Assembly: GCA_900552135.1 (NCBI GenBank)
Contig: URYN01000006.1
Span: 1-64,000, forward strand
From: an uncultured Clostridium sp.
GTDB taxonomy: Bacteria; Bacillota; Clostridia; TANB77; CAG-508
Direction of reading: 5' to 3'
DNA: 64,000 bases
The notes under the pieces were generated by a model. The model did no database searches. It was not told the origin of the DNA and saw only the letters and a program-made list of their open reading frames with translations. Positions 1 through 8,180 of the stretch are shown piece by piece; within the stretch, counting starts at the first letter, position 1, and each line of letters begins with the position of its first letter. The translations under genes were made by a program, and so were the position numbers.

Positions 1-118
1 TATTGCTTAGCACTAAACTTATACTTACTCCTGCTAATATTAACAAAACAACTATTGTTACAACCAAAGCAATAAGCGTAATTCCTTTTTCTTGTTTATT
101 TTTTAAGTCTTCGTTCAT
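1..118 (-). CDS. Prepilin-like protein, N-terminal fragment (cut by window edge)
   Basis: Only the first 39 codons are in the window. They read as a short charged leader (MNEDLKNKQEKG) followed by ITLIALVVTIVVLLILAG, a continuous hydrophobic helix. This matches a class III (type IV pilin/pseudopilin) signal: prepilin peptidase would cut after the Gly, and the hydrophobic stretch would be the assembly helix. The residue normally Glu at mature position 5 is Ala, a variant common in clostridial prepilin-like surface proteins. A strong AAGGAGG lies about 9 bases before the ATG. The rest of the protein lies outside the window, so its role (pilus, pseudopilus or other surface protein) cannot be told. 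Confidence 0.75.
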   Translation of the reverse strand, partial: MNEDLKNKQEKGITLIALVVTIVVLLILAGVSISLVLSN

Positions 119-237
119 CTTTCTTTTTTTCCTCCTTCGTATTTTTCTTAGTTCATTCTACCATTACAATTTTCTATTTTCAACCTTTTTTATTATTTTT
201 TCTTTTTTGATTTTTTTCTATACAGTCTTTTTCCTTT

Positions 238-1443
238 TTATTTCAAATATTTTATTTCAAATTTTGTTCCTTTTCCTACTTCTGATTCTACTTTTATATA
301 GCCTCTTTCTTTTTCTATTATGGTTTTTGCAAGTGCTAGTCCTATTCCAATGCTGTTTTCAGATGATTTTGCAGATTTATAAAACCTTTCAAATATACGG
401 TTTAAGTCATTCTTTCCTATTCCCTCTCCTTCATCTGTTATTATTATCTTGGTGAACACACTATTGCTTTCAGCTTCAATTTTTATTTTTCCACCATCAA
501 AGCTATGCTCTACGCAATTTTTTATTATGTTTGTAAGTGCTTCAATTTGCCAATTGTAGTCTGCAAAAAGAGTTATTTGTTCTGAAATGTTTTCTTCTAT
601 TTTTATGTCTTTTATATCTATTAATATTGCAAGGTTTGATATGATATTTTGTATTAATTTTTTTACATTTATTTCTTCGTCTCTCATTACTATACTTCCT
701 GCATCGAACTTTGCAAGTTTAAGTAGAGAGATTACAAGAGATGAAATCCAATCTATTTGTTTGCTTATGTCTTCAATAAATTCGTTTCTTGTTTTTTCGT
801 CAATGTCTGGATTATTTTGAATGTTATCAATCATTATTCTTATTGATGTTAGTGGTGTTTTTAGCTGATGTGAAATGTCTGTAAGAGAATTGCTTAAATT
901 TGTTTTTTCTTTCTCGCTGTTTTCAGCCGTTTCTCTTAACAATACAGTTGTTTTGTATAGTTCATTTCTAAGTTTTGTTAATTCGTCTTCTCCGTTTTCT
1001 TCTATTTTTAGCTCGTAGTTACCACTATTTACTTTTCCAATGTAGCTGTTTATGTCTGAAATTTTTTCTTCTCTTTTCTTGTTGTAACTAAGTAATACAA
1101 TGGTAACAGCAATTCCACCAGCAATAATTATTGCTATATCAATTTTTATAAAAGAGCTTCTTTCTTTTGAAATTTCCTCGATTGCTACTGTGTTTTGAGT
1201 ATATCCATACTTTTCTAGTATGTATTTTTTCTTGCTTTGTTCTGTACCATTTAGTATTTTTATTATTTCTTCCTCTTCAATGTCAGGATATTTTTCTACT
1301 ACTTTATCAACTATTTCAGCTATTACGATGTTCATTTGGTTTGTGTATTTTTCATACTGTATTTGTGATAGCATTAAAAATACAAATATTGCAATAATTA
1401 TATAGCATAGTCCAAATATTAAAATTTTATTTTTTTCTTTCAA
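238..1443 (-). CDS. Two-component sensor histidine kinase
   Basis: This is a membrane sensor kinase of 401 residues. Transmembrane helices at about 7-29 and 98-119 flank an extracellular loop of about 70 residues. The dimerisation helix carries the phospho-accepting His192 in the motif DISHQLKTPLTS, and the C-terminal HATPase shows an N box (NIIKNCVEHS), a G1 box (DEGEGIG) and a G2 box (GIGLALAKTI). The start is a TTG; the nearby ATG in another frame meets a stop at once. It follows the response-regulator gene by 19 bases, so the two are co-transcribed and are a cognate pair. The extracellular loop is larger than in the intramembrane-sensing BceS type. The FtsX-type ABC transporter about 3 kb away is a plausible target, which is inference. 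Confidence 0.93.
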   Translation of the reverse strand: MKEKNKILIFGLCYIIIAIFVFLMLSQIQYEKYTNQMNIVIAEIVDKVVEKYPDIEEEEIIKILNGTEQSKKKYILEKYGYTQNTVAIEEISKERSSFIKIDIAIIIAGGIAVTIVLLSYNKKREEKISDINSYIGKVNSGNYELKIEENGEDELTKLRNELYKTTVLLRETAENSEKEKTNLSNSLTDISHQLKTPLTSIRIMIDNIQNNPDIDEKTRNEFIEDISKQIDWISSLVISLLKLAKFDAGSIVMRDEEINVKKLIQNIISNLAILIDIKDIKIEENISEQITLFADYNWQIEALTNIIKNCVEHSFDGGKIKIEAESNSVFTKIIITDEGEGIGKNDLNRIFERFYKSAKSSENSIGIGLALAKTIIEKERGYIKVESEVGKGTKFEIKYLK

Positions 1444-1462
1444 TTTATTTCATGCCTTTCTT

Positions 1463-2125
1463 TTATTTATCAATTCTATATCCAATTCCTTTTATTGTTT
1501 TTATAATGTCTTCGTCACCTAATTTGCTTCTAATTCTTTTTATATAAACTGTTAAAGTATTGTCATTTACATAGTTTCCAGCTACGTCCCAAATCTTGTC
1601 CAATATGCTGTCTCTTGTAACTGTTTTTCCAATGTTCAAAAATAGCAACTGCAAAATTTTATATTCTAACGCCGTTAGTTCTATTTCTTTTTCGTTTACA
1701 TACACTCTTGATGCATCAATATCTAGAACTACGTTCTTTGACTGTATTTTTTTATTTTCTGATTTTTCATATCTTTTTAATATGTTATTTATTCGTAATA
1801 TTAATTCTCTTGTTCTAAAAGGTTTTATAATATAATCTTCCGCTTCAAGCTCTAATCCTTTTACTACATCTTGTTCTTCGTCCTTTGCAGTAAGAAATAT
1901 TACTGGTGTTTTTTCTCTTTCTTTGATATATTTGCACAGCTCAAAACCGTTGCCATCTGGTAACATTACATCTAGAATTATAAGATTATATTTGTTATTT
2001 TCAAGTTTTATTTTTGCATCATATACACTTTTAGCAGGAGTAATTTCAAATTCCTCCTGCTCCAAAGAGTATTTTAATCCTTTTATTATTATCTCGTTAT
2101 CTTCTACTAATAGTATTTTTTTCAT
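1463..2125 (-). CDS. OmpR-family response regulator
   Basis: This 220-residue protein has a receiver domain (about 1-115) with acidic pocket residues near E8/D9, phospho-acceptor D52 in LIILDVMLPDGNG, the conserved Thr in FLTAKDEE and the Lys in IIKPF. The C-terminal OmpR/PhoB winged helix (about 125-220) contains the typical LTALEYKILQLL helix and ends in IKTIKGIGYRI. It would be phosphorylated by the downstream kinase and bind tandem direct repeats. Such repeats, spaced 11 bp, lie upstream of the ABC ATPase gene at 8079-8094, though the sequence cannot prove this regulator uses them. Confidence 0.94.
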   Translation of the reverse strand: MKKILLVEDNEIIIKGLKYSLEQEEFEITPAKSVYDAKIKLENNKYNLIILDVMLPDGNGFELCKYIKEREKTPVIFLTAKDEEQDVVKGLELEAEDYIIKPFRTRELILRINNILKRYEKSENKKIQSKNVVLDIDASRVYVNEKEIELTALEYKILQLLFLNIGKTVTRDSILDKIWDVAGNYVNDNTLTVYIKRIRSKLGDEDIIKTIKGIGYRIDK

Positions 2126-2180
2126 TTACATCACATTCCTCTTTTTCGTTCTACAATTCTATGTTTCAACTTTTTTTACA

Positions 2181-2531
2181 TTAACCATAGTATGGTTCGC
2201 CCATGTTATTGAAGTTTTTCATTTGCAAATAGTTTGCATATATTCCTGTTGTTGAAATTGTTATAAATTTTATTGCATATATGTCGCAATATACTAAGCT
2301 GTCATTTTCAAAAGATCTAAGCAAGATATAACTTGCTCCAACATCTTCTAATATTCCTATTCTATCTACTAAATTGTTGGTGCCAATTAAAAATTCGACT
2401 CTCATTAATTTTCCAATTTGTTCACGCAAAAATGCTGGTGTGTAAATTGGATTTTTTAAAGTTTCTGGCCAATTTTCTTGCTGATTCAATAATTGTCTGT
2501 TCTGAATTTTTTCTATTTCCTTGCCTTCCAT
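2181..2531 (-). CDS. gerQ: GerQ-like spore coat/germination protein
   Basis: This 116-residue protein has a C-terminal half (about 34-95) patterned like GerQ: a short amphipathic segment LREQIGKLMRVEFLIG, then a beta-rich stretch that includes IGILEDVGASYILLR and a final YAIKFITIS. GerQ is a spore coat protein needed to place and activate the cortex lytic enzyme CwlJ, and is crosslinked into the coat. The gene directly follows a cwlJ homologue, the same pairing as in Bacillus subtilis. It is shorter than Bacillus GerQ and lacks the long Gln-rich N-terminal part, with only a short Gln/Asn-rich leader. The ATG is preceded by GGGAGGACAGA. The identification rests on pattern plus neighbour. Confidence 0.68.
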   Translation of the reverse strand: MEGKEIEKIQNRQLLNQQENWPETLKNPIYTPAFLREQIGKLMRVEFLIGTNNLVDRIGILEDVGASYILLRSFENDSLVYCDIYAIKFITISTTGIYANYLQMKNFNNMGEPYYG

Positions 2532-2634
2532 TCTGTCCTCCCTACTTTAAATAAATTTTATTTTTTAATGAAATTTATTGCTACTCTTGTTTGATTTTTT
2601 TATAGTGCTTGATGTGATTTTTCATATCTACCAT

Positions 2635-3081
2635 CTAAGTATTGCTGTATAGAGCTGTAGGTCTGTAAAAGCAATGGTCACCTAATCTAGTGTGAATGCT
2701 ACCTGTACCATTGTATGGAAATGTGTTCGGACAAGTTGGTCTAAATGGATTCATGTACCATAAACATATATCAATTTCATTTAATTTGTTGCCGGCTAGT
2801 GCCCAATCTGCAATATTATATTCAATGTCTGTTGGGTTCATATTATAAATATTTTGACTGTTATAAGCTCCTCTTATAGTTTCTCTTGCACAGTCAAACT
2901 GTCCCTCTTGGTACAATATATTTCTTATATTTCCACCCTGAGATACTCTAAGATATTCGCCTTCAGTTGCATTTACTCTATTCATTATTACAGATGCAAC
3001 GGCTTTCATACCGTTATCACCCTCGCCACCAGCTTCACATTGTATCATTCTTGCCAAAAGTTCTCTGTCCGAATATGCCAT
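2635..3081 (-). CDS. cwlJ: Spore cortex-lytic hydrolase CwlJ
   Basis: This 148-residue protein of the SleB/CwlJ hydrolase family degrades cortex peptidoglycan during germination. The N-terminal catalytic region reads LLARMIQCEAGGEG with the conserved Glu, followed by a KAVASVIMNRV helix. The C-terminus carries the family's GDHCFYRPT motif. There is no signal peptide and no peptidoglycan-binding domain, which fits CwlJ (a coat-side protein) and not SleB. It starts at an ATG behind AGAGGTGTAGG and just downstream of a SigE/SigK-like promoter. The next gene is GerQ-like, its known partner. Confidence 0.9.
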   Translation of the reverse strand: MAYSDRELLARMIQCEAGGEGDNGMKAVASVIMNRVNATEGEYLRVSQGGNIRNILYQEGQFDCARETIRGAYNSQNIYNMNPTDIEYNIADWALAGNKLNEIDICLWYMNPFRPTCPNTFPYNGTGSIHTRLGDHCFYRPTALYSNT

Positions 3082-3100
3082 AAAACCTACACCTCTTTTA

Positions 3101-3127
3101 TATTATATGCTGGCGTAAGTTTTATGT
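3101..3127 (-). promoter_or_regulatory. SigE/SigK-like mother-cell promoter of cwlJ
   Basis: On the minus strand the sequence is AC, 16 bases, then CATATAATA, about 20 bases before the cwlJ ATG. This equals the SigK consensus (AC-N16-CATA-N3-TA). The -10 also fits SigE, which drives cwlJ in Bacillus subtilis. It would place cwlJ-gerQ in the late mother-cell regulon, and sigK itself is in this window. Confidence 0.55.
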
Positions 3128-3133
3128 TAATTG

Positions 3134-4321
3134 CTATTCTTTTTCTTCTTTGTCTGCTGTTGTTTCTGTAATTTCTGTAAATTCTGCGTTTTCAATTGTT
3201 TCTGTATTTTTTACTGTTTCTGTATTTTTTATTGTTTCTTCGTTTTCCACTATTCCTGCACTTTCTACTGCTTCTGTATTTTCTTTCATTTGTTTTCTTT
3301 CTATTCTTTTTTCTCTGAATGTGCTTATCATAACAATAACTGCACTTATTATAATGAATAGATAGAAATTTGCTACTCTTGTTAATAGCATTGCACTGCT
3401 TATTACTGCTTCTGGGAATGCGTTTCTGAATATTCCTAAGAATCCTCCCTCACTTACTCCAACAGATCCTGGAGAAGGAATTCCAGATACAGTTGCAAAC
3501 AATACGGCTTGTAATGTTAATATCTCGAAGATTCCATGCTCTGTTAAACCAAAGGCAAGATAAACCCAATATGGCACACTGTAATATGCTATCATTTGTA
3601 CAACAGTTGTTAATACTGTTTTTAGCATTAATATTTTATGTTCTTTTATGTATCTCGCACTTGTTTGATATGATTCCAATTCTTTTTCTAGTTTCTCTTG
3701 TTTCTTTTCAACATTCGGAATTCTAAAGAATTTTAGTAATTTCACTACAAATTTTATTAGTCCTTTCGAAAGTCTCTTTGAGAAAATCGCAATTATCAAT
3801 AACATTAAGGCACTTGAATTTAACAAAATTCCAAGTATTAATAGGTAAATTAATCCGCTTTTTAGCACGTCAAAATGTATTACTGCACTTGCAATTCCTA
3901 CTGTTATTGTAACTATTTGTAGACTGCAAAGTTGCATTAATAGTGCCAAGGTAGAATGTGCAACAGAAATATCATCTTTATGCATGTAATATATCTCCAT
4001 TGGCTGCCCGCCACTTGCGGCAGGCGTTATTGCACTGAAGAAAAATCCTATTAATGTATACCTAATATTACTGATAAACTTAGATTTTTCGCCAAGCTCC
4101 TTTAATATTCTCGTAATATTAACAGCTTCTCCAAGTATGTAAATGCTCATGGCAACTACAGCAAGTAGAATATATTGCTTTTTTACCTTTGCGACAACAC
4201 TAAATATTTGTGAGACATCTTGGTCTTTTAGTACTAGCGAAAATGTTAAAATTATAAGTAATATAAATATTATTAAATTGACTAATATCTTTTTTATTTT
4301 GCTTTTCTTCTCTTTTTCCAT
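3134..4321 (-). CDS. Lysylphosphatidylglycerol-synthase-type membrane protein (flippase-like, YbhN/UPF0104)
   Basis: This protein of about 395 residues has roughly eight membrane helices of the LPG_synthase_TM family, related to the flippase half of MprF. Family signatures are TPAASGGQPMEIYYM and SGIPSPGSVGVSEGGF. Such proteins act in the cytoplasmic membrane, usually in lipid or polysaccharide-lipid transfer or flipping; the substrate here is unknown. The start chosen is the ATG at 4321, which has GAGG seven bases upstream. An ATG 12 codons earlier lacks a good site. The C-terminal 50 residues are a hydrophilic Glu/Asn/Thr tail with repeated NTET units, probably disordered and cytoplasmic. 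Confidence 0.85.
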   Translation of the reverse strand: MEKEKKSKIKKILVNLIIFILLIILTFSLVLKDQDVSQIFSVVAKVKKQYILLAVVAMSIYILGEAVNITRILKELGEKSKFISNIRYTLIGFFFSAITPAASGGQPMEIYYMHKDDISVAHSTLALLMQLCSLQIVTITVGIASAVIHFDVLKSGLIYLLILGILLNSSALMLLIIAIFSKRLSKGLIKFVVKLLKFFRIPNVEKKQEKLEKELESYQTSARYIKEHKILMLKTVLTTVVQMIAYYSVPYWVYLAFGLTEHGIFEILTLQAVLFATVSGIPSPGSVGVSEGGFLGIFRNAFPEAVISSAMLLTRVANFYLFIIISAVIVMISTFREKRIERKQMKENTEAVESAGIVENEETIKNTETVKNTETIENAEFTEITETTADKEEKE

Positions 4322-4437
4322 GTTATCCTCATTTTCTGTATTAAATTTATCATTCATTTGTGATTCTTGAGTAATTTTCTATTACATTATAGCATACTAC
4401 TTTCAGAATATCATTAGTTATATAAAATTTTTTCAAA

Positions 4438-4478
4438 CTAAAAGACCGAATTTCTTATAATCCAGTCCTTTTTAATAT
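4438..4478 (-). terminator. Probable intrinsic terminator of the ABC transporter operon
   Basis: On the minus strand, AAAAAGGACTG pairs with CGGTCTTTT across a loop of about 15 bases. It lies just after the permease stop codon and before the next minus-strand gene. The stem has one bulge and a short T run, so strength is uncertain. Confidence 0.5.
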
Positions 4479-4489
4479 ATTTACAAATT

Positions 4490-7090
4490 TTATATATTAT
4501 CCTGTCTTATTGTTTCTATTATATTTTGCTTGTTTATTTTGTTTAACGAATATTTCATTGTTAGTCCTACTATTATAAATACAAACACTACAGAAATTAT
4601 TATTGCTTGCCATGGTATTATAAATCCAAAGTCTATCGAATTTGTAAATGATTTGAATATTGCATATGAGCCTAAAAGCCCTATTGGAATTCCTATTAGC
4701 AATGATTTTGCACCATACATTATGCTCTCTAATTTTATCATTTGGTTAAATTCTTTTGTTGTCATTCCTATTGATTTTAGGTTTGCAAATTCTTTTGAGC
4801 GTAGTATCATGTTCGTTGTTATTGTGTTGAATATATTGGTTACACCAATTAGTGTGATTACTGCTATGAATCCATACAAGAATATTGATATGAGTATTAT
4901 TATCCTTTTTTGTTGTTCTGCAATTAAAGCTATGTTTTCTACCAATATCTCGTCAAACTTTGCGTCTTCTTTCTTTAAGTCATTTAGTTTATTTTCAGTT
5001 TCTATTGAATTTTTTGCATTTATATACAAACCGCCACGCATTAAATTTTCTCTATTTGTTATTTGTGCATAATCCTCAGATACAAACAAGTATCCTCCTG
5101 TTGTATATGTGCTTTCATATCCCATTGGTCTTTTTTCTGTAATTTTTGTAATTTTTATTTGCTTTTGCTCGTCATTTATAGTTGCATCCATTGTTTCGCC
5201 TTGTTTTACATTAAAATAATGCTCAATTTTATGTTTTCCATCTCCAATATAATGGTTCATATCATCTCCAAGTATTGCTATATTCTGATAATCTTTATCA
5301 TTTATGCCAAGGCTTTTTACATAATTCTTAAAATAATCTCTATTTAGAATTACAACTTGCAAACTTAATTCCTTATCATAGTCTTCCCCAGGAAAAGTTT
5401 CTTCATATTGTGTCTTTTCATCTGCAATTTCTTGTTTTGCAAAGTCTGTTCCATATTTTTCAGTATCTACACTTGCAGTCGTTTGGTATGAATAACTATA
5501 ATCTTTTATTCCATCCCATTTTGCAACAATATCAATTAATTCCTGATTTGGCATATATACATATATGTTATAGCCTAAATCTGTGTAATATGAACCTGTA
5601 ATTTTTTGTCCATAAGTCAAGAATGATGAAAGTGCTATAAATATTGAAATACTTACAACTAGCGAGATTACTGTGGTTCTGTATTTTTTCTTATTTCTTT
5701 TTAAGTTTTTGCTTGCAATTACTCCACCTATTCCAAATAATTTTTTCGTTAATTTTGATGTTTTAACTTTTCTAGCTTTTATTTTTATATCATCGGTTCC
5801 GCGTATTGCTTCTATTGGCGATATTCTAGATGCTTTTATTGCTGGAATTAAGCATGATAAGAATATTGTAACTGTTGAAATTGCTATTGAAATTAATATT
5901 GCTGCTACTGGTACATCATATACAAATGATGTGCCTTCCATCATGTCTACTAATAACAAATTTACAATCCATAGTAAAATTATAATCGCTATAATTCCTA
6001 ATAAAATACCAAGTGGAATTGAAATTATTCCTATATATAAGCCTTCTAGTAAAACACTTTTTCTTATTTGCTTTTTGGTTGCACCAACAGATGCAAGCAT
6101 TCCATATTGTTTTGTCTTTTCTGAAACCGAAATGCTAAAACTATTTCTTATTACAAACACGCTGCTTACAACTATTATTACAATAATAACACCAGCAATT
6201 CCATAAAGAACACCTAAGGTACTCTCACTAAGAACACCTTCAAATCTTAACAAATCAGTATTAACATCTACATCGATATTTTGCGAAGTTTCAGCCTCTA
6301 TTGTCTCTTTAATTTGCTTTTCTACTCTTTCGTACTCTTTTGGATTTTTTAAAGTAATATATATATTGTTTGTATTTTCTGCATTGATTTCATTTTTACT
6401 ATCTTCATAAGTAATTGCTGTATATCCAGGTGCAGTATATGGTTCAATATTCATACTAGGTCTTTCTATAATTCCAACAACAGTGTATTCTTTTTTCTGT
6501 CCATCAACAATTTGCTCCTCATAATCTTCGTTGTCTCCGGCTTTTCCAGTCTCTTGATATATATACTCTTTTGACGAACTTGCTAGATATGGATTTTTTT
6601 GATTAAGCTTACTGCTGTCCATTAGTTCTCTTGTTCCAACATTTAAAGTAATCTTATCTCCAACATTAATCTTAACTCTACCATTATCAATTAAATGTTG
6701 TGGAATAACAATCTCATTCTCATTTTGAGCCATTCGACCTTCTATCAATTTATATGCACCTTTTTCGAAAGCCTTTTCATTCATAGAAACCACATAAATA
6801 TATGGTTTATCCTCATTTTGAATACTCTCGAATTCACTGTATCCCAGCTCTTTTGTAGTATAGTAACTATCAACCGCATTGTTCTGCGTAATATATTTTT
6901 GCTGTTCCTGTGGCACATTAGAAAACGAAATATGATAATCACCATCACTATTCTTAATAAGATTTACAAATGTCTGCTGTGCACTTGTAACCAGCCCCGC
7001 AACCGCACAAACCAGTGCAGTAGAAAGCATAATTCCAATAATAGTAACAACAGTACGTTTCTTATTAAGCAATAAATTTTTCTTAGTCAA
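4490..7090 (-). CDS. FtsX-family ABC transporter permease (5' end probably frameshifted)
   Basis: This permease of about 866 residues has two FtsX domains: an N-terminal helix (TVVTIIGIMLSTALVCAVAGL), a large extracellular domain (about 45-290), three helices, a second N-terminal-like helix near 460-490, another extracellular domain, and three final helices ending near 850. This layout is typical of macrolide/lantibiotic/lipid type ABC exporters in Firmicutes, which work on envelope substrates with a separate ATPase. In this frame the only start is a TTG with no ribosome site. A well-placed GGAG plus ATG at 7107 leads into the other frame; adding one base near 7095 would give MNVLNKLTKKNLLLN, a normal N-terminus. 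So the gene may be frameshifted at codon 5, or the sequence may carry an error. A repeat cluster lies immediately upstream. Confidence 0.85.
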   Translation of the reverse strand: MTKKNLLLNKKRTVVTIIGIMLSTALVCAVAGLVTSAQQTFVNLIKNSDGDYHISFSNVPQEQQKYITQNNAVDSYYTTKELGYSEFESIQNEDKPYIYVVSMNEKAFEKGAYKLIEGRMAQNENEIVIPQHLIDNGRVKINVGDKITLNVGTRELMDSSKLNQKNPYLASSSKEYIYQETGKAGDNEDYEEQIVDGQKKEYTVVGIIERPSMNIEPYTAPGYTAITYEDSKNEINAENTNNIYITLKNPKEYERVEKQIKETIEAETSQNIDVDVNTDLLRFEGVLSESTLGVLYGIAGVIIVIIVVSSVFVIRNSFSISVSEKTKQYGMLASVGATKKQIRKSVLLEGLYIGIISIPLGILLGIIAIIILLWIVNLLLVDMMEGTSFVYDVPVAAILISIAISTVTIFLSCLIPAIKASRISPIEAIRGTDDIKIKARKVKTSKLTKKLFGIGGVIASKNLKRNKKKYRTTVISLVVSISIFIALSSFLTYGQKITGSYYTDLGYNIYVYMPNQELIDIVAKWDGIKDYSYSYQTTASVDTEKYGTDFAKQEIADEKTQYEETFPGEDYDKELSLQVVILNRDYFKNYVKSLGINDKDYQNIAILGDDMNHYIGDGKHKIEHYFNVKQGETMDATINDEQKQIKITKITEKRPMGYESTYTTGGYLFVSEDYAQITNRENLMRGGLYINAKNSIETENKLNDLKKEDAKFDEILVENIALIAEQQKRIIILISIFLYGFIAVITLIGVTNIFNTITTNMILRSKEFANLKSIGMTTKEFNQMIKLESIMYGAKSLLIGIPIGLLGSYAIFKSFTNSIDFGFIIPWQAIIISVVFVFIIVGLTMKYSLNKINKQNIIETIRQDNI

Positions 7091-7124
7091 CTTATTAAAA
7101 CATTCATTATATATTCTCCATCTT

Positions 7125-7185
7125 TTCGCCCAATTTTCGACGCCCTTTTTCGCCCATTAGGGACGCCCTTTTTTGGGCGAAATTT
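7125..7185. repeat. TTCGCCCAA palindromic repeat, compound copy
   Basis: The outer arms TTCGCCCAA and TTGGGCGAA enclose two internal ACGCCC blocks and an extra CGCCCATTAGGG unit, as if a second element had been inserted or duplicated. It sits directly upstream of the permease ribosome site. Confidence 0.85.
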
Positions 7186-7207
7186 ATATTATTATTTTTG
7201 TATTTTC

Positions 7208-7244
7208 TTCGCCCAAGGAAGGGCGTCCCTACCGGGCGAAATTT
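7208..7244. repeat. TTCGCCCAA palindromic repeat, tandem copy 1
   Basis: The copy reads TTCGCCCAAGGAAGGGCGTCCC then ACCGGGCGAAATTT. Together with its AT-rich spacer it forms a unit of 58 bases, repeated again at 7266. Confidence 0.88.
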
Positions 7245-7265
7245 ATATTATAATTTTGTATTTTC

Positions 7266-7302
7266 TTCGCCCAAGAAAGGGCGTCCCTATTGGGCGAAAT
7301 TT
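7266..7302. repeat. TTCGCCCAA palindromic repeat, tandem copy 2, overlapping the ABC ATPase end
   Basis: This copy lies 58 bases after the previous one with a nearly identical spacer. Its right arm, read on the minus strand as AATTTCGCCCAATAG, provides the last codons (N-F-A-Q) and the stop of the ATPase gene. Confidence 0.88.
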
Positions 7303-7973
7303 TTCTCATCCTTTATTATCTTTCCATCTTCTATTGTTATAACTCTTTCTGCTTCTTTTGCAATCTCTAAATCGTGAGTAATTATTACAACAGTCTGGTT
7401 AAACTTTTTGTTTGATAATTTTAATAATGATATTATTTCATCACTCGCCTTCGAATCTAGATTTCCTGTTGGTTCGTCAGCTAGCATTAATGCTGGATTA
7501 TTTATCATTGCTCTTCCAATAGACACACGTTGTTGTTGTCCTCCAGATAATTGGTTTGGCAGATGGTTTTCTCTTTTTTCTAACCCTAATGTTTTTATTA
7601 GATCATCTAATCGTTTCTCATCAACTTTTTGTCTGTCTAAGTCACATGGCAATGTTATATTTTCTCTTACATTTAATATTGGTATTAAATTGTAAAACTG
7701 ATAGATTAAACCAATTTGTCTTCTTCTAAATATTGCTAGATTATCATCATTTAGCGAATAGATATCTTTTCCATCTATGAACACTTTACCTGATGTTGGT
7801 CTATCTACTCCTCCTAGCAAATGTAGTAATGTAGATTTTCCGCTTCCACTAGCTCCAACAATCGCAACAAATTCTCCTTTCTCTATAGAAAATGAAATGT
7901 GATCAACTGCATTAACCTGATTTTCACCTTTTCCATATGTCTTAACCAAATCTTCAACTCTTAAAATTTCCAT
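7287..7973 (-). CDS. ABC transporter ATPase (MacB/LolD/BceA type)
   Basis: This 228-residue ATPase energises the FtsX-type permease encoded downstream. Walker A is GASGSGKSTLLHLLGGVD, the Q loop is IYQFYNLIP, the signature is LSGGQQQR, Walker B is ALMLADEPTGNLD and the H loop is VVIITHD; all are intact. The LLGGVDRPTSGKV segment is typical of this export subfamily. The start is the ATG with AAAGGA nine bases upstream; the frame is open further upstream but without support. The last residues (NFAQ) are encoded by a dispersed repeat, so the original end may have been altered. Confidence 0.94.
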   Translation of the reverse strand: MEILRVEDLVKTYGKGENQVNAVDHISFSIEKGEFVAIVGASGSGKSTLLHLLGGVDRPTSGKVFIDGKDIYSLNDDNLAIFRRRQIGLIYQFYNLIPILNVRENITLPCDLDRQKVDEKRLDDLIKTLGLEKRENHLPNQLSGGQQQRVSIGRAMINNPALMLADEPTGNLDSKASDEIISLLKLSNKKFNQTVVIITHDLEIAKEAERVITIEDGKIIKDEKNFAQ

Positions 7974-8058
7974 TATATTTTCCTTTCTTGCTTTGGAATA
8001 ACAGATTAAATTTCCAAAGCACTCAATTTGAAAAAGCATTAAATTTTCTTTTACTGAA

Positions 8059-8094
8059 ATTATAATACAATATCAAAGTGACAAATAAATGACA
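8059..8094 (-). promoter_or_regulatory. Probable promoter and response-regulator site of the ABC operon
   Basis: On the minus strand there is a TATAAT at 8059-8064. Direct repeats TGTCA-N6-TGTCA, one helical turn (11 bp) apart, lie at 8079-8094, where a -35 would be; no consensus -35 is present. Direct repeats at this place are typical of activation by OmpR-family regulators. The regulator at 1463-2125 is a candidate, by inference. Confidence 0.5.
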
Positions 8095-8122
8095 TTTTTA
8101 ATTTTTTGAATAATAAAAGTTA

Positions 8123-8151
8123 TTGACATTCCAATATACTCATGCTATTAA
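8123..8151 (+). promoter_or_regulatory. SigA-type promoter of the chimeric antitoxin gene
   Basis: TTGACA, 17 bases, then TATTAA lies about 30 bases before the ATG at 8181. It diverges from the ABC operon promoter on the other strand. Confidence 0.65.
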
Positions 8152-8180
8152 TTATATTAATAATTTTGGAGGTGAGTATT

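Noticed and set aside
3131..3361. Plus-strand frame rich in Cys and Phe
   Set aside because: It is the antisense of the Glu/Asn/Thr repeat tail of the flippase-like gene and has no ribosome site.
4530..6206. Several plus-strand frames of 90-180 codons opposite the permease
   Set aside because: They are antisense shadows of AT-rich membrane-protein DNA, without ribosome sites or family features.
7125..7302. Regularly spaced repeats that might be a small CRISPR array
   Set aside because: The spacers are nearly identical AT-rich sequence rather than unique, the copies vary, and the same element recurs singly elsewhere in the window.
238..8039. Interpretation of the two-component system and ABC transporter as a canonical BceRS-BceAB module
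   Set aside because: The kinase has a sizeable extracellular loop and the permease has two large outer domains, and unrelated spore genes lie between, so only a general regulatory link is proposed.
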